A stretch of DNA of 8,298 nt from SZUA-430 sp044375275 (lineage in GTDB: Bacteria; Pseudomonadota; Alphaproteobacteria; Micropepsales; Micropepsaceae). Below the pieces are notes generated by a model. That model had not been told where the DNA came from. It worked only from the letters and a program-made list of their open reading frames with translations, and did no database searches. The position numbers and the translations under genes were made by a program. This document shows, one piece after another, positions 1-6,190 of the stretch. Where the stretch lies: the NCBI GenBank assembly GCA_044375275.1, contig JBILMZ010000156.1, forward strand, positions 1 through 8,298, in the 5' to 3' direction. Every line of letters begins with the position of its first letter. The first letter of the stretch is position 1.

Positions 1-41
1 TGTTCGAAGTCCTTCCCCGCATCCTGAAGTTTCGCGCCTGA
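1..41 (+). CDS. C-terminal end of an unidentified upstream gene (partial)
   Basis: The third forward frame is open from the window edge and ends at a TGA at 39-41, giving the tail FEVLPRILKFRA. It stops 8 bases before the ATG of the FAD oxidase, and its stop overlaps the GAGGT ribosome-binding site of that gene, so the two are probably co-transcribed and translationally linked. Thirteen codons are too few to name a family. In bacteria, alkyl-DHAP synthase homologues are often preceded by short-chain dehydrogenase or regulator genes, but nothing here decides between them. Confidence 0.5.
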   Translation, partial: FEVLPRILKFRA

Positions 42-49
42 GGTCACCC

Positions 50-1720
50 ATGCCCATCAAGAGAGAAGACACGCGCTGGAATGGCTGGGGGTGGGTCAAG
101 GCCCATAATCCGCTGGAAGGCAAAGACAGTGCGTGGTCCTGGATTGCCGAGTCCCTTCAGGTGCCAGCGCTTGCGCACACGCCAGCAAAGGCCCTGTCGG
201 AGGTGCAAATTGGTGCGTCGCGTCTCGGCGCGGAGGCCCGTGCCGAACTGGTCGGCGGACTTGGTCCCGACGCGGTCAAGGACAGCCTGGAAGAACGCGC
301 TTCGCATGCGCGCGGCAAGAGCTATCTGGACCTGCTCTACCTGCGCAAAGGTGACCTGAGTGCCGCGCCGGATGCGGTTGTCTATCCGCGCACGGCCGAC
401 GAGGTCGTCACGCTGCTGCGCTGGGCGGGCAAGCATCGTGTCGCCGTGATTCCCTTTGCGGGCGGCTCGAGCGTCGTGGGCGGTGTCACGGGTTCGCGCG
501 GATCGTTCGAGGCCTCGATCGCGCTCGACCTCACGCTGATGAACAGACTGGTGGCGGTCGATGACGTGGCCCACACAGCGACGGCCGAAGCCGGCATTTA
601 CGGTGTCGACCTCGAGAAGTCACTCAATGCCCGTGGCTTCAAGCACGGCCATCATCCCCAGTCATTCGAGTTCTCGACGCTGGGCGGCTGGATCGCGGCG
701 CGCGGCGCCGGTCAGCAATCCAACGCCTATGGCCGCGCGGAAGACTGGTTCGCCGGCGGCGAGGTCGCAACGGCCAATGGGATCTGGACGCTGCCTGCCT
801 TGCCGGCCTCTGCCGCCGGCCCTGACATGCGCGGACTGATTGCCGGCAGCGAAGGGGCCTTTGGCGTGCTCACGCAGGCAACCGTGCGTATCCATGCGCT
901 GCCCGAGGCCAGCCTCTACTCCACTTGCCTCTTTCCCGACTTCGCGAGCGGTGCGCGGGCGATCCGCCAGATCATCCAGAGCGGCATTCCTGTCTCGACG
1001 CTTCGGCTTTCCGATCCCGACGAGACCTATTTCTTCCAGGCCTTCGCCAAGGCCGGACAGGATCCGACGTTCAAGGACAAGCTCCAGGCGCGCTATCTGG
1101 CGCTCATGGGCATGGGCGAGAGGCCTTGCGCCCTCATTCTCGGCGTCGAGGGCTCGCGTGAGCTGGCGCGGTTTGCCGAAGGTGCTGCCAAGCGCATCAT
1201 CCGGTCGTGTGGCGGTCTTGCGGTCGGCACGGGACCTGCCAAGCGCTGGTATGCGTCACGCTTCCACGGCCCTTACTCACGCGACCCGATGATGGATCGC
1301 GCGCTTGGCGTGGATACGCTGGAGACCGCCACGACCTGGTCGAACATTGACCGCCTCTTCAACGACGTGCGCGGTGCGCTGTTCGGTGCGATGCAGGCCG
1401 CCTCACCTGTGCGTGGCGCGCGCGGGCTGGTGTTCACGCATATCAGCCACTCCTACACGGATGGTGCGAGCCTCTACTTCACCTACATCTTCCCGCGGGA
1501 CCTCAATGACGAGATCGGGCAGTGGAAGAAGATCAAGGGCGCGGCGTCCGATGCGATCGTTCGTGCGGGTGGTACGATCTCGCATCACCACGGCGTGGGC
1601 GAGGATCACATGCCATGGCTTGAGGCCGAGAAGGGCGCGCAGGGAATGGGCGTACTGCGGGCGGTGAAGCGCGAGCTTGATCCGGCGGGGGTGCTCAATC
1701 CGGGCAAGCTGGTGCGGTAG
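50..1720 (+). CDS. FAD-binding oxidase, alkyldihydroxyacetonephosphate synthase (AGPS)-like
   Basis: A full-length 556-residue flavoprotein of the VAO/PCMH family, resembling alkyl-DHAP synthase, which swaps the acyl chain of acyl-DHAP for a fatty alcohol in ether-lipid synthesis. The N-terminal RWNGWG motif (about 9-14) matches the start of the eukaryotic enzyme's conserved region. The FAD domain follows, with PFAGGSSVVGGV (135-146), the EFSTLGGW segment and GSEGAFG (266-272). The C-terminal cap carries R319 in STLRLSD, Y476 in SLYFTYIF and the HHH triad at 512-514, corresponding to the catalytic Arg, Tyr and His residues of mammalian AGPS. No peroxisomal targeting signal is present, so it should be cytosolic. 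The ATG at 50 has GAGGT six bases upstream and is 8 bases behind the preceding stop, indicating an operon. Many bacterial members are annotated only as FAD-linked oxidases, so the exact substrate is inferred. A glycolate/D-lactate oxidase-like role is less likely given the HHH and Tyr matches. Confidence 0.88.
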   Translation: MPIKREDTRWNGWGWVKAHNPLEGKDSAWSWIAESLQVPALAHTPAKALSEVQIGASRLGAEARAELVGGLGPDAVKDSLEERASHARGKSYLDLLYLRKGDLSAAPDAVVYPRTADEVVTLLRWAGKHRVAVIPFAGGSSVVGGVTGSRGSFEASIALDLTLMNRLVAVDDVAHTATAEAGIYGVDLEKSLNARGFKHGHHPQSFEFSTLGGWIAARGAGQQSNAYGRAEDWFAGGEVATANGIWTLPALPASAAGPDMRGLIAGSEGAFGVLTQATVRIHALPEASLYSTCLFPDFASGARAIRQIIQSGIPVSTLRLSDPDETYFFQAFAKAGQDPTFKDKLQARYLALMGMGERPCALILGVEGSRELARFAEGAAKRIIRSCGGLAVGTGPAKRWYASRFHGPYSRDPMMDRALGVDTLETATTWSNIDRLFNDVRGALFGAMQAASPVRGARGLVFTHISHSYTDGASLYFTYIFPRDLNDEIGQWKKIKGAASDAIVRAGGTISHHHGVGEDHMPWLEAEKGAQGMGVLRAVKRELDPAGVLNPGKLVR

Positions 1721-1729
1721 GGGTATTGG

Positions 1730-1756
1730 AACACGAAGCTCACGAAGAGCACGAAG
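1730..1756 (+). repeat. Left arm of element A: three-unit CACGAAG array
   Basis: The sequence begins AACACGAAG and repeats CACGAAG three times with a 9-base period (CACGAAGNN). It starts 9 bases after the FAD oxidase stop codon. It matches the reverse complement of 2328-2354 at 24 of 27 positions, so the two form long inverted repeats around the GxxExxY gene. The same arm type recurs at 4922-4949 and 5017-5044. Confidence 0.85.
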
Positions 1757-1845
1757 CCTTCATTTCGTGATCTCGGCATGCGCTGTTACCAAGTGTACGT
1801 TTTTTGGCCACAATTTGCCTTTGCTTCCCACGCAGCATCGAATGC

Positions 1846-2253
1846 ATGGCGCATCAACTCAGAACCCGATCTCCACTGCCTGCCAAGCTTGACGGCCTGG
1901 CAACGGAAGTCCTCGATTGTTGCTACAGCGTGCACAGCGCGATGGGGCCGGGATTGCTGGAAGCAGTCTACGAACACTGCCTCTTCCACGAACTGACCTC
2001 ACGGCAATTTCATGCACGCCGACAGGTTGCCCTTCCAGTCATGTACAAAGGGACCCGGATTGAAACGGGCTATCGCATCGACATGCTCGTGGAGAACAGC
2101 CTCGTTGTTGAGTTGAAGTCCGTTGCGGAGCTACTACCGATCCATCAGGCACAACTGTCCACGTACCTTCGACTATCTGGATGCAGAGTGGGGTTTCTCG
2201 TGAACTTCAACGTGACCCTGTTCAAGTCCGGCGTGCGGCGGATGGTGATGTGA
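1846..2253 (+). CDS. GxxExxY protein, small PD-(D/E)XK nuclease-like (PDDEXK_3)
   Basis: A 135-residue protein. The family-naming motif is GLLEAVY at 36-42, inside the helical N-terminal region (ATEVLDCCYSVHSAMGPG). A nuclease-fold core follows: D79 in YRIDM, then E89-L-K91 in VVELKS, then Q103-L-S-T-Y107, resembling the QxxxY motif of RecB/Cas4-type nucleases. All likely metal-binding residues are intact, so activity is plausible, although I know of no established function for this family. The C-terminus SGVRRMV is typical. I chose ATG 1846 because it gives the usual family length; an in-frame TTG at 1804 would add 14 atypical residues. Neither start has a clear Shine-Dalgarno sequence. The gene stands alone, facing the minus-strand serine hydrolase tail-to-tail, between inverted CACGAAG arrays, and appears less GC-rich than its flanks, both consistent with acquisition. 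Confidence 0.85.
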   Translation: MAHQLRTRSPLPAKLDGLATEVLDCCYSVHSAMGPGLLEAVYEHCLFHELTSRQFHARRQVALPVMYKGTRIETGYRIDMLVENSLVVELKSVAELLPIHQAQLSTYLRLSGCRVGFLVNFNVTLFKSGVRRMVM

Positions 2254-2326
2254 ACCACACGTCGACCCGCCACGTTCGCAAGCCACACAATCTCATTCGC
2301 GCGCGGGCATTGCCGAGAACTCGATC

Positions 2327-2354
2327 ATTCGTGTTCTTCGTGATCTTCGTGTTT
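2327..2354 (-). repeat. Right arm of element A: inverted CACGAAG array
   Basis: Read on the minus strand this is AACACGAAGATCACGAAG followed by a third unit, the inverse of the array at 1730-1756 (24/27). Its outer end, TTTAA, overlaps the TAA stop codon (2353-2355) of the minus-strand serine hydrolase, so that gene currently terminates inside the repeat boundary. The identical CACGAAGAT first unit also occurs in the left arm of element C. Confidence 0.85.
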
Positions 2355-3633
2355 AAATCCGCATTGCGGCGGCGTCGGGATAACCCCTGGCCTGGGAATT
2401 CAGATGCGCTGCCAACGCCTCGTAAGCGGGCAGCGATACATGATCGAGGGGGCCATTGCCGTTCGCGGCTGTCGGGTGTGAGGCAAAGCGGGCGATGACG
2501 AGATCGGCGACGGGTGCAATCCAGGCGGCCTGTCCGTGGATGCCGCGCGCGCTGTAGACACCGAGGTTGTTGTGGGACACCCACCACTGGTGGCGATAGC
2601 TCCAGCCCTTGAGCGTTTCGATGCCTGACCTGGCGAAGTGGTCCCTGTCGGCGCCGCGGGCGATGTCTGCCACGACAGCTTCGGCCACGATCTGGTGTCC
2701 GTTGAAGGCGCCGCCCTGGCGCATCATCTCGGCGAAGCGTGCGAGGTCGCGCAGGCTGAGGCTCAAGCCGCCGCCGCACATCGGCATCCCAACCTTGTCG
2801 ACGACAATGTAGGCGTTCTCCTCGACACCCAGCTTCTGCCAGAGGCGCTGCGAGATCAGGTCGGCGAGGTGTGTGCCCGCCGCGCGCTGCACGATCCAGC
2901 CCAGCACTTCAGAATTGCAGGTCTTGTACGCGAAGCCTTCGCCATGATTGCCCTCCTTCTTCAGTGTCTGAAGGAAGCCGTAGATCGTATCGGGGCCAGT
3001 GTAGTTCTTTGGTGGCGCCTTCGCATTGCCGGCGACGGCATACTGCCAGATCTCGGCCTGCGGATCGGTGTAGAGCTCCGAGTATTTGACGCCGATGGTC
3101 ATGTCCATCACCTGATGAACGGTCGCGTCGGCATAGGCCGTGCCCTTCATCTCCGGAAGGTAATGAGTGACCAGCCGCGACGGGTCGATCGTGCCTTCGT
3201 GCTGCAGCATCGCGGCAAGCAGGCCGGTGAAGGACTTGGTGATCGACATCGCGACGTGCGGGAGATGGGGCTCAAGCGCTCCAAAGTACTTTTCATAGAT
3301 GACCTTGCCCTTGTGAAGGACAAGGATTCCATCCGTGTAGTTCGCGGCCAGGGACTCGCCCCAGGTCATTGCGCGCCCATCCATCGTCGTGAACGGGATC
3401 GCATCGAGATCGTCGCGCAACGCGCGCGGAAAGGCATGCACCGGTCCCGAACCGCGCCAGATGTTGGCTGTTGGCGAGAGTTCACGCTGGTGGCTGAACG
3501 ACCAGCGTGTGTTGGGAAACATCCAGCTGCTGTCGTTGTCGAACCGCACCGCCTTGTCAGGTGCAGGCGGAAAGCCCTGCATCAGGCCTCGCAGTTTCGG
3601 GTCAGTCGACTTTGCGTCAGGTGGGGTCGTCAT
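2353..3633 (-). CDS. Beta-lactamase-fold serine hydrolase, class C / 6-aminohexanoate-dimer hydrolase-like
   Basis: A 426-residue serine hydrolase of the penicillin-binding-protein/class C beta-lactamase fold. The nucleophile motif S130-I-T-K133 lies in the expected MSITKSFTG context. The second motif is Y236-K-T238, with Thr where class C beta-lactamases have Asn. The third is the H366-G-Q segment followed by AAWIAPVADLVI, the arrangement seen in NylB-type amide/ester hydrolases rather than true beta-lactamases. No signal peptide or membrane segment is visible, so it should be cytosolic, which also argues against antibiotic resistance. Start ATG 3633 is preferred. An in-frame TTG at 3696 lies inside repeat element B and adds a low-quality peptide. 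The ribosome-binding site is weak (AAGAAAG, about 12 bases upstream). Its 5' leader would contain element B. The stop codon lies at the edge of element A, so the last residues may have been altered by insertion. Substrate unknown. Confidence 0.85.
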   Translation of the reverse strand: MTTPPDAKSTDPKLRGLMQGFPPAPDKAVRFDNDSSWMFPNTRWSFSHQRELSPTANIWRGSGPVHAFPRALRDDLDAIPFTTMDGRAMTWGESLAANYTDGILVLHKGKVIYEKYFGALEPHLPHVAMSITKSFTGLLAAMLQHEGTIDPSRLVTHYLPEMKGTAYADATVHQVMDMTIGVKYSELYTDPQAEIWQYAVAGNAKAPPKNYTGPDTIYGFLQTLKKEGNHGEGFAYKTCNSEVLGWIVQRAAGTHLADLISQRLWQKLGVEENAYIVVDKVGMPMCGGGLSLSLRDLARFAEMMRQGGAFNGHQIVAEAVVADIARGADRDHFARSGIETLKGWSYRHQWWVSHNNLGVYSARGIHGQAAWIAPVADLVIARFASHPTAANGNGPLDHVSLPAYEALAAHLNSQARGYPDAAAMRI

Positions 3634-3678
3634 TGGGTTGTTGCTTTCTTGAGTGCCCTTGTCGGCAGAAGGAAGGGG

Positions 3679-3863
3679 TTTGACACGAAGGCACAAAGTA
3701 GAAAAGGCACAAAGGGCGCGTGATTGTCTTTGGATGGCGCTGCGATTGGCCTGGGGTGATTGGCGCGCGAAGCGCGCCGAAAGACTCGTTTATGCCGGGG
3801 CTGATCACCTAGAGCTATCGGCGGCGTCACTGTGCCTTTTCTACTTTGTGCCTTTGTGTCAAA
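3679..3863 (+). repeat. Palindromic element B with CACAAAG-type arms and GC hairpin core
   Basis: A 185-base intergenic element. Its arms, 3679-3711 and 3831-3863, are inverted repeats identical at 32 of 33 positions; the left arm starts TTTGACACGAAGGCACAAAG. Between them lies a core at 3759-3787 with a perfect seven-pair hairpin, GGCGCGC-GAA-GCGCGCC (3762-3778). The core matches the minus strand of 4983-5011 in element C at 27 of 29 positions. The element fills the spacer between the minus-strand oxidoreductase stop (3881) and serine hydrolase start (3633). It has no credible ORF. It could be a non-autonomous mobile palindrome, a structured leader or both. I found no transposase-specific ends. 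Confidence 0.8.
3762..3778. other. Core hairpin of element B
   Basis: GGCGCGC (3762-3768) and GCGCGCC (3772-3778) form a perfect seven-base-pair stem with a three-base GAA loop. The same stem with a TTT loop occurs at 4992-5008, so the stem is conserved while the loop varies. Confidence 0.8.
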
Positions 3864-3880
3864 TCCCTTTTGAACTCTTG

Positions 3881-4876
3881 TCAGCTGACGCGGACCATTC
3901 GCTTGCCGAAGTTGTCGCCGGCGAGCAGGCCGATCAGCGCCTTTGGCGTGTTCTCCAGCCCATCGAGAATGTCTTCGGGCACCTTGACCTGGCCTGACTT
4001 CACCCAGGACTGCAGGTCGGCCATCGCCTTCTCGCGCTCGGCGTTGAAGTCCATCACAATGAAGCCCTGCATGGTCAGGCGCTTGGTGACGATGAGGCCC
4101 GGAATGCCGCGCGGGCCATGCGCGGGAGCGGCTCCATCATATTGGGAGACGGCGCCGCAACAGGAAATGCGTCCGTGCATGTTCATGCGGAAGAGGCAGG
4201 CTTCAAGGATGTCACCGCCGACATTGTCGAAGTAGACGTCGATGCCCTTCGGTGCCGCGCGCTTCAGGCCACCGGCGACGGCCTCGGCCTTGTAGTCGAT
4301 GACTTCGTCGAAGCCGAGTTCGTTCTTCAGCCAGTCGCATTTCTTCGCGCCGCCCGCGATGCCGACGACGCGGCATCCCTTGAGCTTGGCGATCTGGCCG
4401 ACGAATACGCCGACCGATCCGGCAGCGGCAGACACGACAACAGTCTCGCCTGCCTTGGGCTTGCCGACATTGAGGAGACCGAAATAGGCCGTGAGGCCTG
4501 CGATGCCATAGACGCTGAGCAAATGGGACAGCGGATCGATGCGCGGCAGCTTCTGTGCCGTTCGTGCATTGACGGTGGCGTATTCCTGCCAGCCCGTGTC
4601 GGCAAAGACCAGGTCGCCCTTGGCAAAGGCCGGAACCTTCGACTCCACGACTTCGGCGACCGCTCCGCCGGCCATGACCTGGCCGGCTTCGATTGCCGCA
4701 CGGTAGGTCGCGCCCTGCATCCAGGCGCGGTTGGCGGCGTCGAGCGAGATGAGGCGCGTCTTGAGGAGGAGTTCACCGTCACCCGGCACAGGCATGGCAC
4801 CTTCGGCAAGGCGGAAGTGCTCAGGCCCGAGCTTGGCCTTGGGGAGCTCGACGATGTGGATCTGGCGGTTGGTCAT
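3881..4876 (-). CDS. NADP-dependent MDR oxidoreductase, zinc-independent (CurA/leukotriene B4 dehydrogenase-like)
   Basis: A 331-residue medium-chain dehydrogenase/reductase of the zinc-free branch that includes prostaglandin/LTB4 reductases and bacterial CurA, which reduce alkenal or enone double bonds with NADPH. Residues 1-115 form the GroES-like domain. VYGIAGLTAYFGLL (122-135) is a hallmark of the branch. The Rossmann dinucleotide motif is A151-A-G153-S-V-G156. IAGGAKKCDWL (173-183) supplies a basic residue, probably K178, placed to bind the NADPH 2'-phosphate. FDNVGGDIL (216-224) is also characteristic. The catalytic-zinc Cys/His set is absent. The ATG at 4876 is the natural family start, but the ribosome-binding site is poor. 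The gene lies between oppositely oriented elements B (downstream) and C (upstream, 41 bases before the start). It shares strand and order with the esterase and serine hydrolase, so it may belong to one transcription unit. The physiological substrate is unknown. Confidence 0.9.
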   Translation of the reverse strand: MTNRQIHIVELPKAKLGPEHFRLAEGAMPVPGDGELLLKTRLISLDAANRAWMQGATYRAAIEAGQVMAGGAVAEVVESKVPAFAKGDLVFADTGWQEYATVNARTAQKLPRIDPLSHLLSVYGIAGLTAYFGLLNVGKPKAGETVVVSAAAGSVGVFVGQIAKLKGCRVVGIAGGAKKCDWLKNELGFDEVIDYKAEAVAGGLKRAAPKGIDVYFDNVGGDILEACLFRMNMHGRISCCGAVSQYDGAAPAHGPRGIPGLIVTKRLTMQGFIVMDFNAEREKAMADLQSWVKSGQVKVPEDILDGLENTPKALIGLLAGDNFGKRMVRVS

Positions 4877-4917
4877 GGGGTTCTAGCCTGATGTGATGGT
4901 GTGTTGTGGATGTGCTG

Positions 4918-5048
4918 GTTTGAACACGAAGATCACGAAGCGCACGAATGGTTCCTATCCGGTTGGAAGGGCATCCGCGTTTGAGTTTTTCGGCGCGCTT
5001 TGCGCGCCAATACTGAATTCGTGCTCTTCGTGTCCTTCGTGTTTCAAC
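4918..5048 (-). repeat. Palindromic element C with CACGAAG-type arms and GC hairpin core
   Basis: A 131-base element between the esterase stop and the oxidoreductase start. The arms at 4922-4949 and about 5017-5044 are inverted three-unit CACGAAG arrays, 24 of 27 identical and closely matching element A's arms. The internal block 4983-5011, read on the minus strand, matches element B's core at 27 of 29 positions, including the GGCGCGC/GCGCGCC stem (4992-5008), and is therefore inverted relative to B. Similarity continues weakly past the core to a shared ATGCC. There is no credible ORF. Confidence 0.8.
4992..5008. other. Core hairpin of element C
   Basis: GGCGCGC (4992-4998) pairs with GCGCGCC (5002-5008) across a TTT loop. 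It has the same stem as the element B hairpin at 3762-3778. Confidence 0.8.
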
Positions 5049-5060
5049 ATTCTTGCGGCT

Positions 5061-5077
5061 CAGTGCCTGAGGCACTG
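5061..5077 (-). terminator. Hairpin just after the esterase stop codon
   Basis: CAGTGCC and GGCACTG form a perfect seven-pair stem with a three-base loop, beginning 4 bases beyond the esterase stop codon on its coding strand. No T-tract follows, so it is not a canonical intrinsic terminator. It could stabilise the 3' end of the mRNA or act as a weak or Rho-assisted terminator. Confidence 0.35.
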
Positions 5078-5081
5078 CAGA

Positions 5082-6020
5082 TCAGTTGCCGAAGGCCGCG
5101 CGGAGGGCTTTGGCGGCGTCGGCTATGGCGGACTTGGCGGTCGGGATGACGGCCGACATGTTGAAGAAGCCGTGCACCATGCCGGGATAGTCGACATACA
5201 CAGCCGCCACGCCCGCGCGGTTCAGCTTGTCGGCGTAGGCCTTGCCTTCGTCGCGCAGCGGGTCGAAGCCGGCCGTCACGACATAGGCGCGCGGGAGTCC
5301 TGACAGATCCTGTGCTGCCAGCGGCGAGAGGCGCCAGTCATTCGGGTCGGCTCCGGCGGCGTACTGGTCGAAGAACCAGTGCATTCCCTTCTTCTCGAGG
5401 AAGTAGCCTTCGGCGAAGGAGTCCATGGAGCCCGTGGGCGCCTTCCACTGGGTCACGGGATAGATCAACAGTTGATAGACGATCTGCGGTCCGCCCTTCT
5501 GCTTTGCCATCAGGCAAACGACTGCCGAGAGATTGCCGCCTGCGGAGTCGCCTGCCACCGCTATCCGGTTCGCATCGACGCCCAACTCGGAGGCATTCTC
5601 TTCAATCCATTTCACTGCAGCGAAACAATCGTCGACGGCGCCCGGGAACTTGTGTTCAGGGGCAAGCCGGTAGTCGACTGCAATCACGCGTGCGCCTGCT
5701 TCATTCGCCAGAGCGCGACAGAGGGCATCGTGCGTGTCGAGGTCTCCGATCACCCAACCGCCACCATGGAAGAATACGATCGCCGGCAGTGCCGCGCCCC
5801 CATCAGCCACCGGGGTGTAGATCCGCAGCTTCAGTGGTCCTGCAGGTCCCGGCATTGTGATGTTCTCGATCTTCCCGATCGAGACCGCTGGCGGTTCCAT
5901 CGCCGAAACCATCATGCGAAACATCTCGCGCCCCTGTGATGCAGGCATCTCCCACAGCTTTGGTGCCGGGGTGCTGGCCATCTGATCCAGAAGGCCCTTT
6001 ACGAATGCATCGAGCGCCAT
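5082..6020 (-). CDS. Alpha/beta hydrolase, hormone-sensitive lipase (HSL) family esterase
   Basis: A 312-residue carboxylesterase of the bacterial HSL family (alpha/beta hydrolase fold-3), which hydrolyses short- to medium-chain esters. The oxyanion-hole motif HGGGW is at 85-89. The nucleophile elbow G157-D-S159-A-G-G is followed by D253 in FDPLRDEG and H283 in GMVHGF, giving the complete triad S159/D253/H283. VDYRLAPEHKFPG (115-127) is also a family signature. Length is normal for the family. There is no signal peptide, so it acts in the cytosol. The ATG at 6020 is supported by AAGGA nine bases upstream. A possible promoter lies 33-61 bases before the start, and a hairpin follows the stop. 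The gene is upstream of the MDR oxidoreductase on the same strand, separated from it by element C. Nothing in the sequence fixes the natural ester. Confidence 0.93.
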   Translation of the reverse strand: MALDAFVKGLLDQMASTPAPKLWEMPASQGREMFRMMVSAMEPPAVSIGKIENITMPGPAGPLKLRIYTPVADGGAALPAIVFFHGGGWVIGDLDTHDALCRALANEAGARVIAVDYRLAPEHKFPGAVDDCFAAVKWIEENASELGVDANRIAVAGDSAGGNLSAVVCLMAKQKGGPQIVYQLLIYPVTQWKAPTGSMDSFAEGYFLEKKGMHWFFDQYAAGADPNDWRLSPLAAQDLSGLPRAYVVTAGFDPLRDEGKAYADKLNRAGVAAVYVDYPGMVHGFFNMSAVIPTAKSAIADAAKALRAAFGN

Positions 6021-6052
6021 TGTGTCGTTTCCTTCGCGTTGATTTTGGCGGC

Positions 6053-6081
6053 ATCAAACAGGCGGGTGAGAGCGTGTGCAA
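6053..6081 (-). promoter_or_regulatory. Possible sigma-70 promoter of the esterase gene
   Basis: On the minus strand TTGCAC (-35, 4/6 to consensus) is separated by exactly 17 bases from TTTGAT (-10, 4/6), which ends 32 bases before the esterase ATG. It lies in the 170-base spacer between the GIY-YIG gene and the esterase, which shows nothing else coding or structured. Match quality is modest and the call rests on spacing and position. Confidence 0.3.
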
Positions 6082-6190
6082 GCCTTTCCGATTCAACCTT
6101 TGCAGTACTCAACAACCAAGACGCGATGGTAGTGCTGAGCCTCGCGTCCGCGTTAACATCTGGCAGTGCAGCATACGTGTCGACGCGCGG

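Larger units (their letters stand above)
1730..2354. mobile_element. Putative element A: GxxExxY gene bounded by inverted CACGAAG arrays
   Basis: A 625-base unit is delimited by two inverted 27-base arrays (24/27 identical) and contains one small gene. It occupies almost the whole interval between two convergent genes: the left edge is 9 bases past one stop codon, and the right edge overlaps the other. Apart from the single gene the unit holds about 90 bases on the left and about 70 on the right with no other coding signal. No transposase, target-site duplication or IS-type terminal repeat was found. That it moved here as a unit is an inference from the symmetric boundaries and from the gene looking less GC-rich than its neighbours. 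Confidence 0.45.

Noticed and set aside
1730..1756. Short repeat array as a CRISPR
   Set aside because: The units are 7 bases with 2-base spacing and only three copies. There are no 25-40 base repeats with unique spacers and no cas genes.
1804..1845. TTG start extending the GxxExxY protein by 14 residues
   Set aside because: No ribosome-binding site precedes it, and the family normally begins close to the ATG at 1846.
2353..3633. Antibiotic-resistance beta-lactamase
   Set aside because: There is no signal peptide, Y-x-T replaces Y-x-N, and the third motif is HGQ in a NylB/esterase-like context. An amide or ester hydrolase is more likely.
3634..3696. N-terminal extension of the serine hydrolase from a TTG at 3696
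   Set aside because: The extension would begin inside repeat element B and adds residues with no family similarity. ATG 3633 gives a normal start.
2638..3723. Long forward ORF of 361 codons opposite the serine hydrolase
   Set aside because: It is antisense to a gene with full catalytic motifs, has His/Arg-rich composition typical of GC-rich shadow frames, and its end is a translation of repeat element B.
4118..4891. Forward ORF of 257 codons opposite the MDR oxidoreductase
   Set aside because: Antisense shadow of a clear MDR gene, with no recognisable domain and low-complexity Asp/Arg/Gly-rich composition.
6060..6125. Possible tRNA-like segment (TTCCGATTCAACC resembling a T-arm)
   Set aside because: No acceptor stem, anticodon arm or CCA-proximal pairing can be drawn around it.
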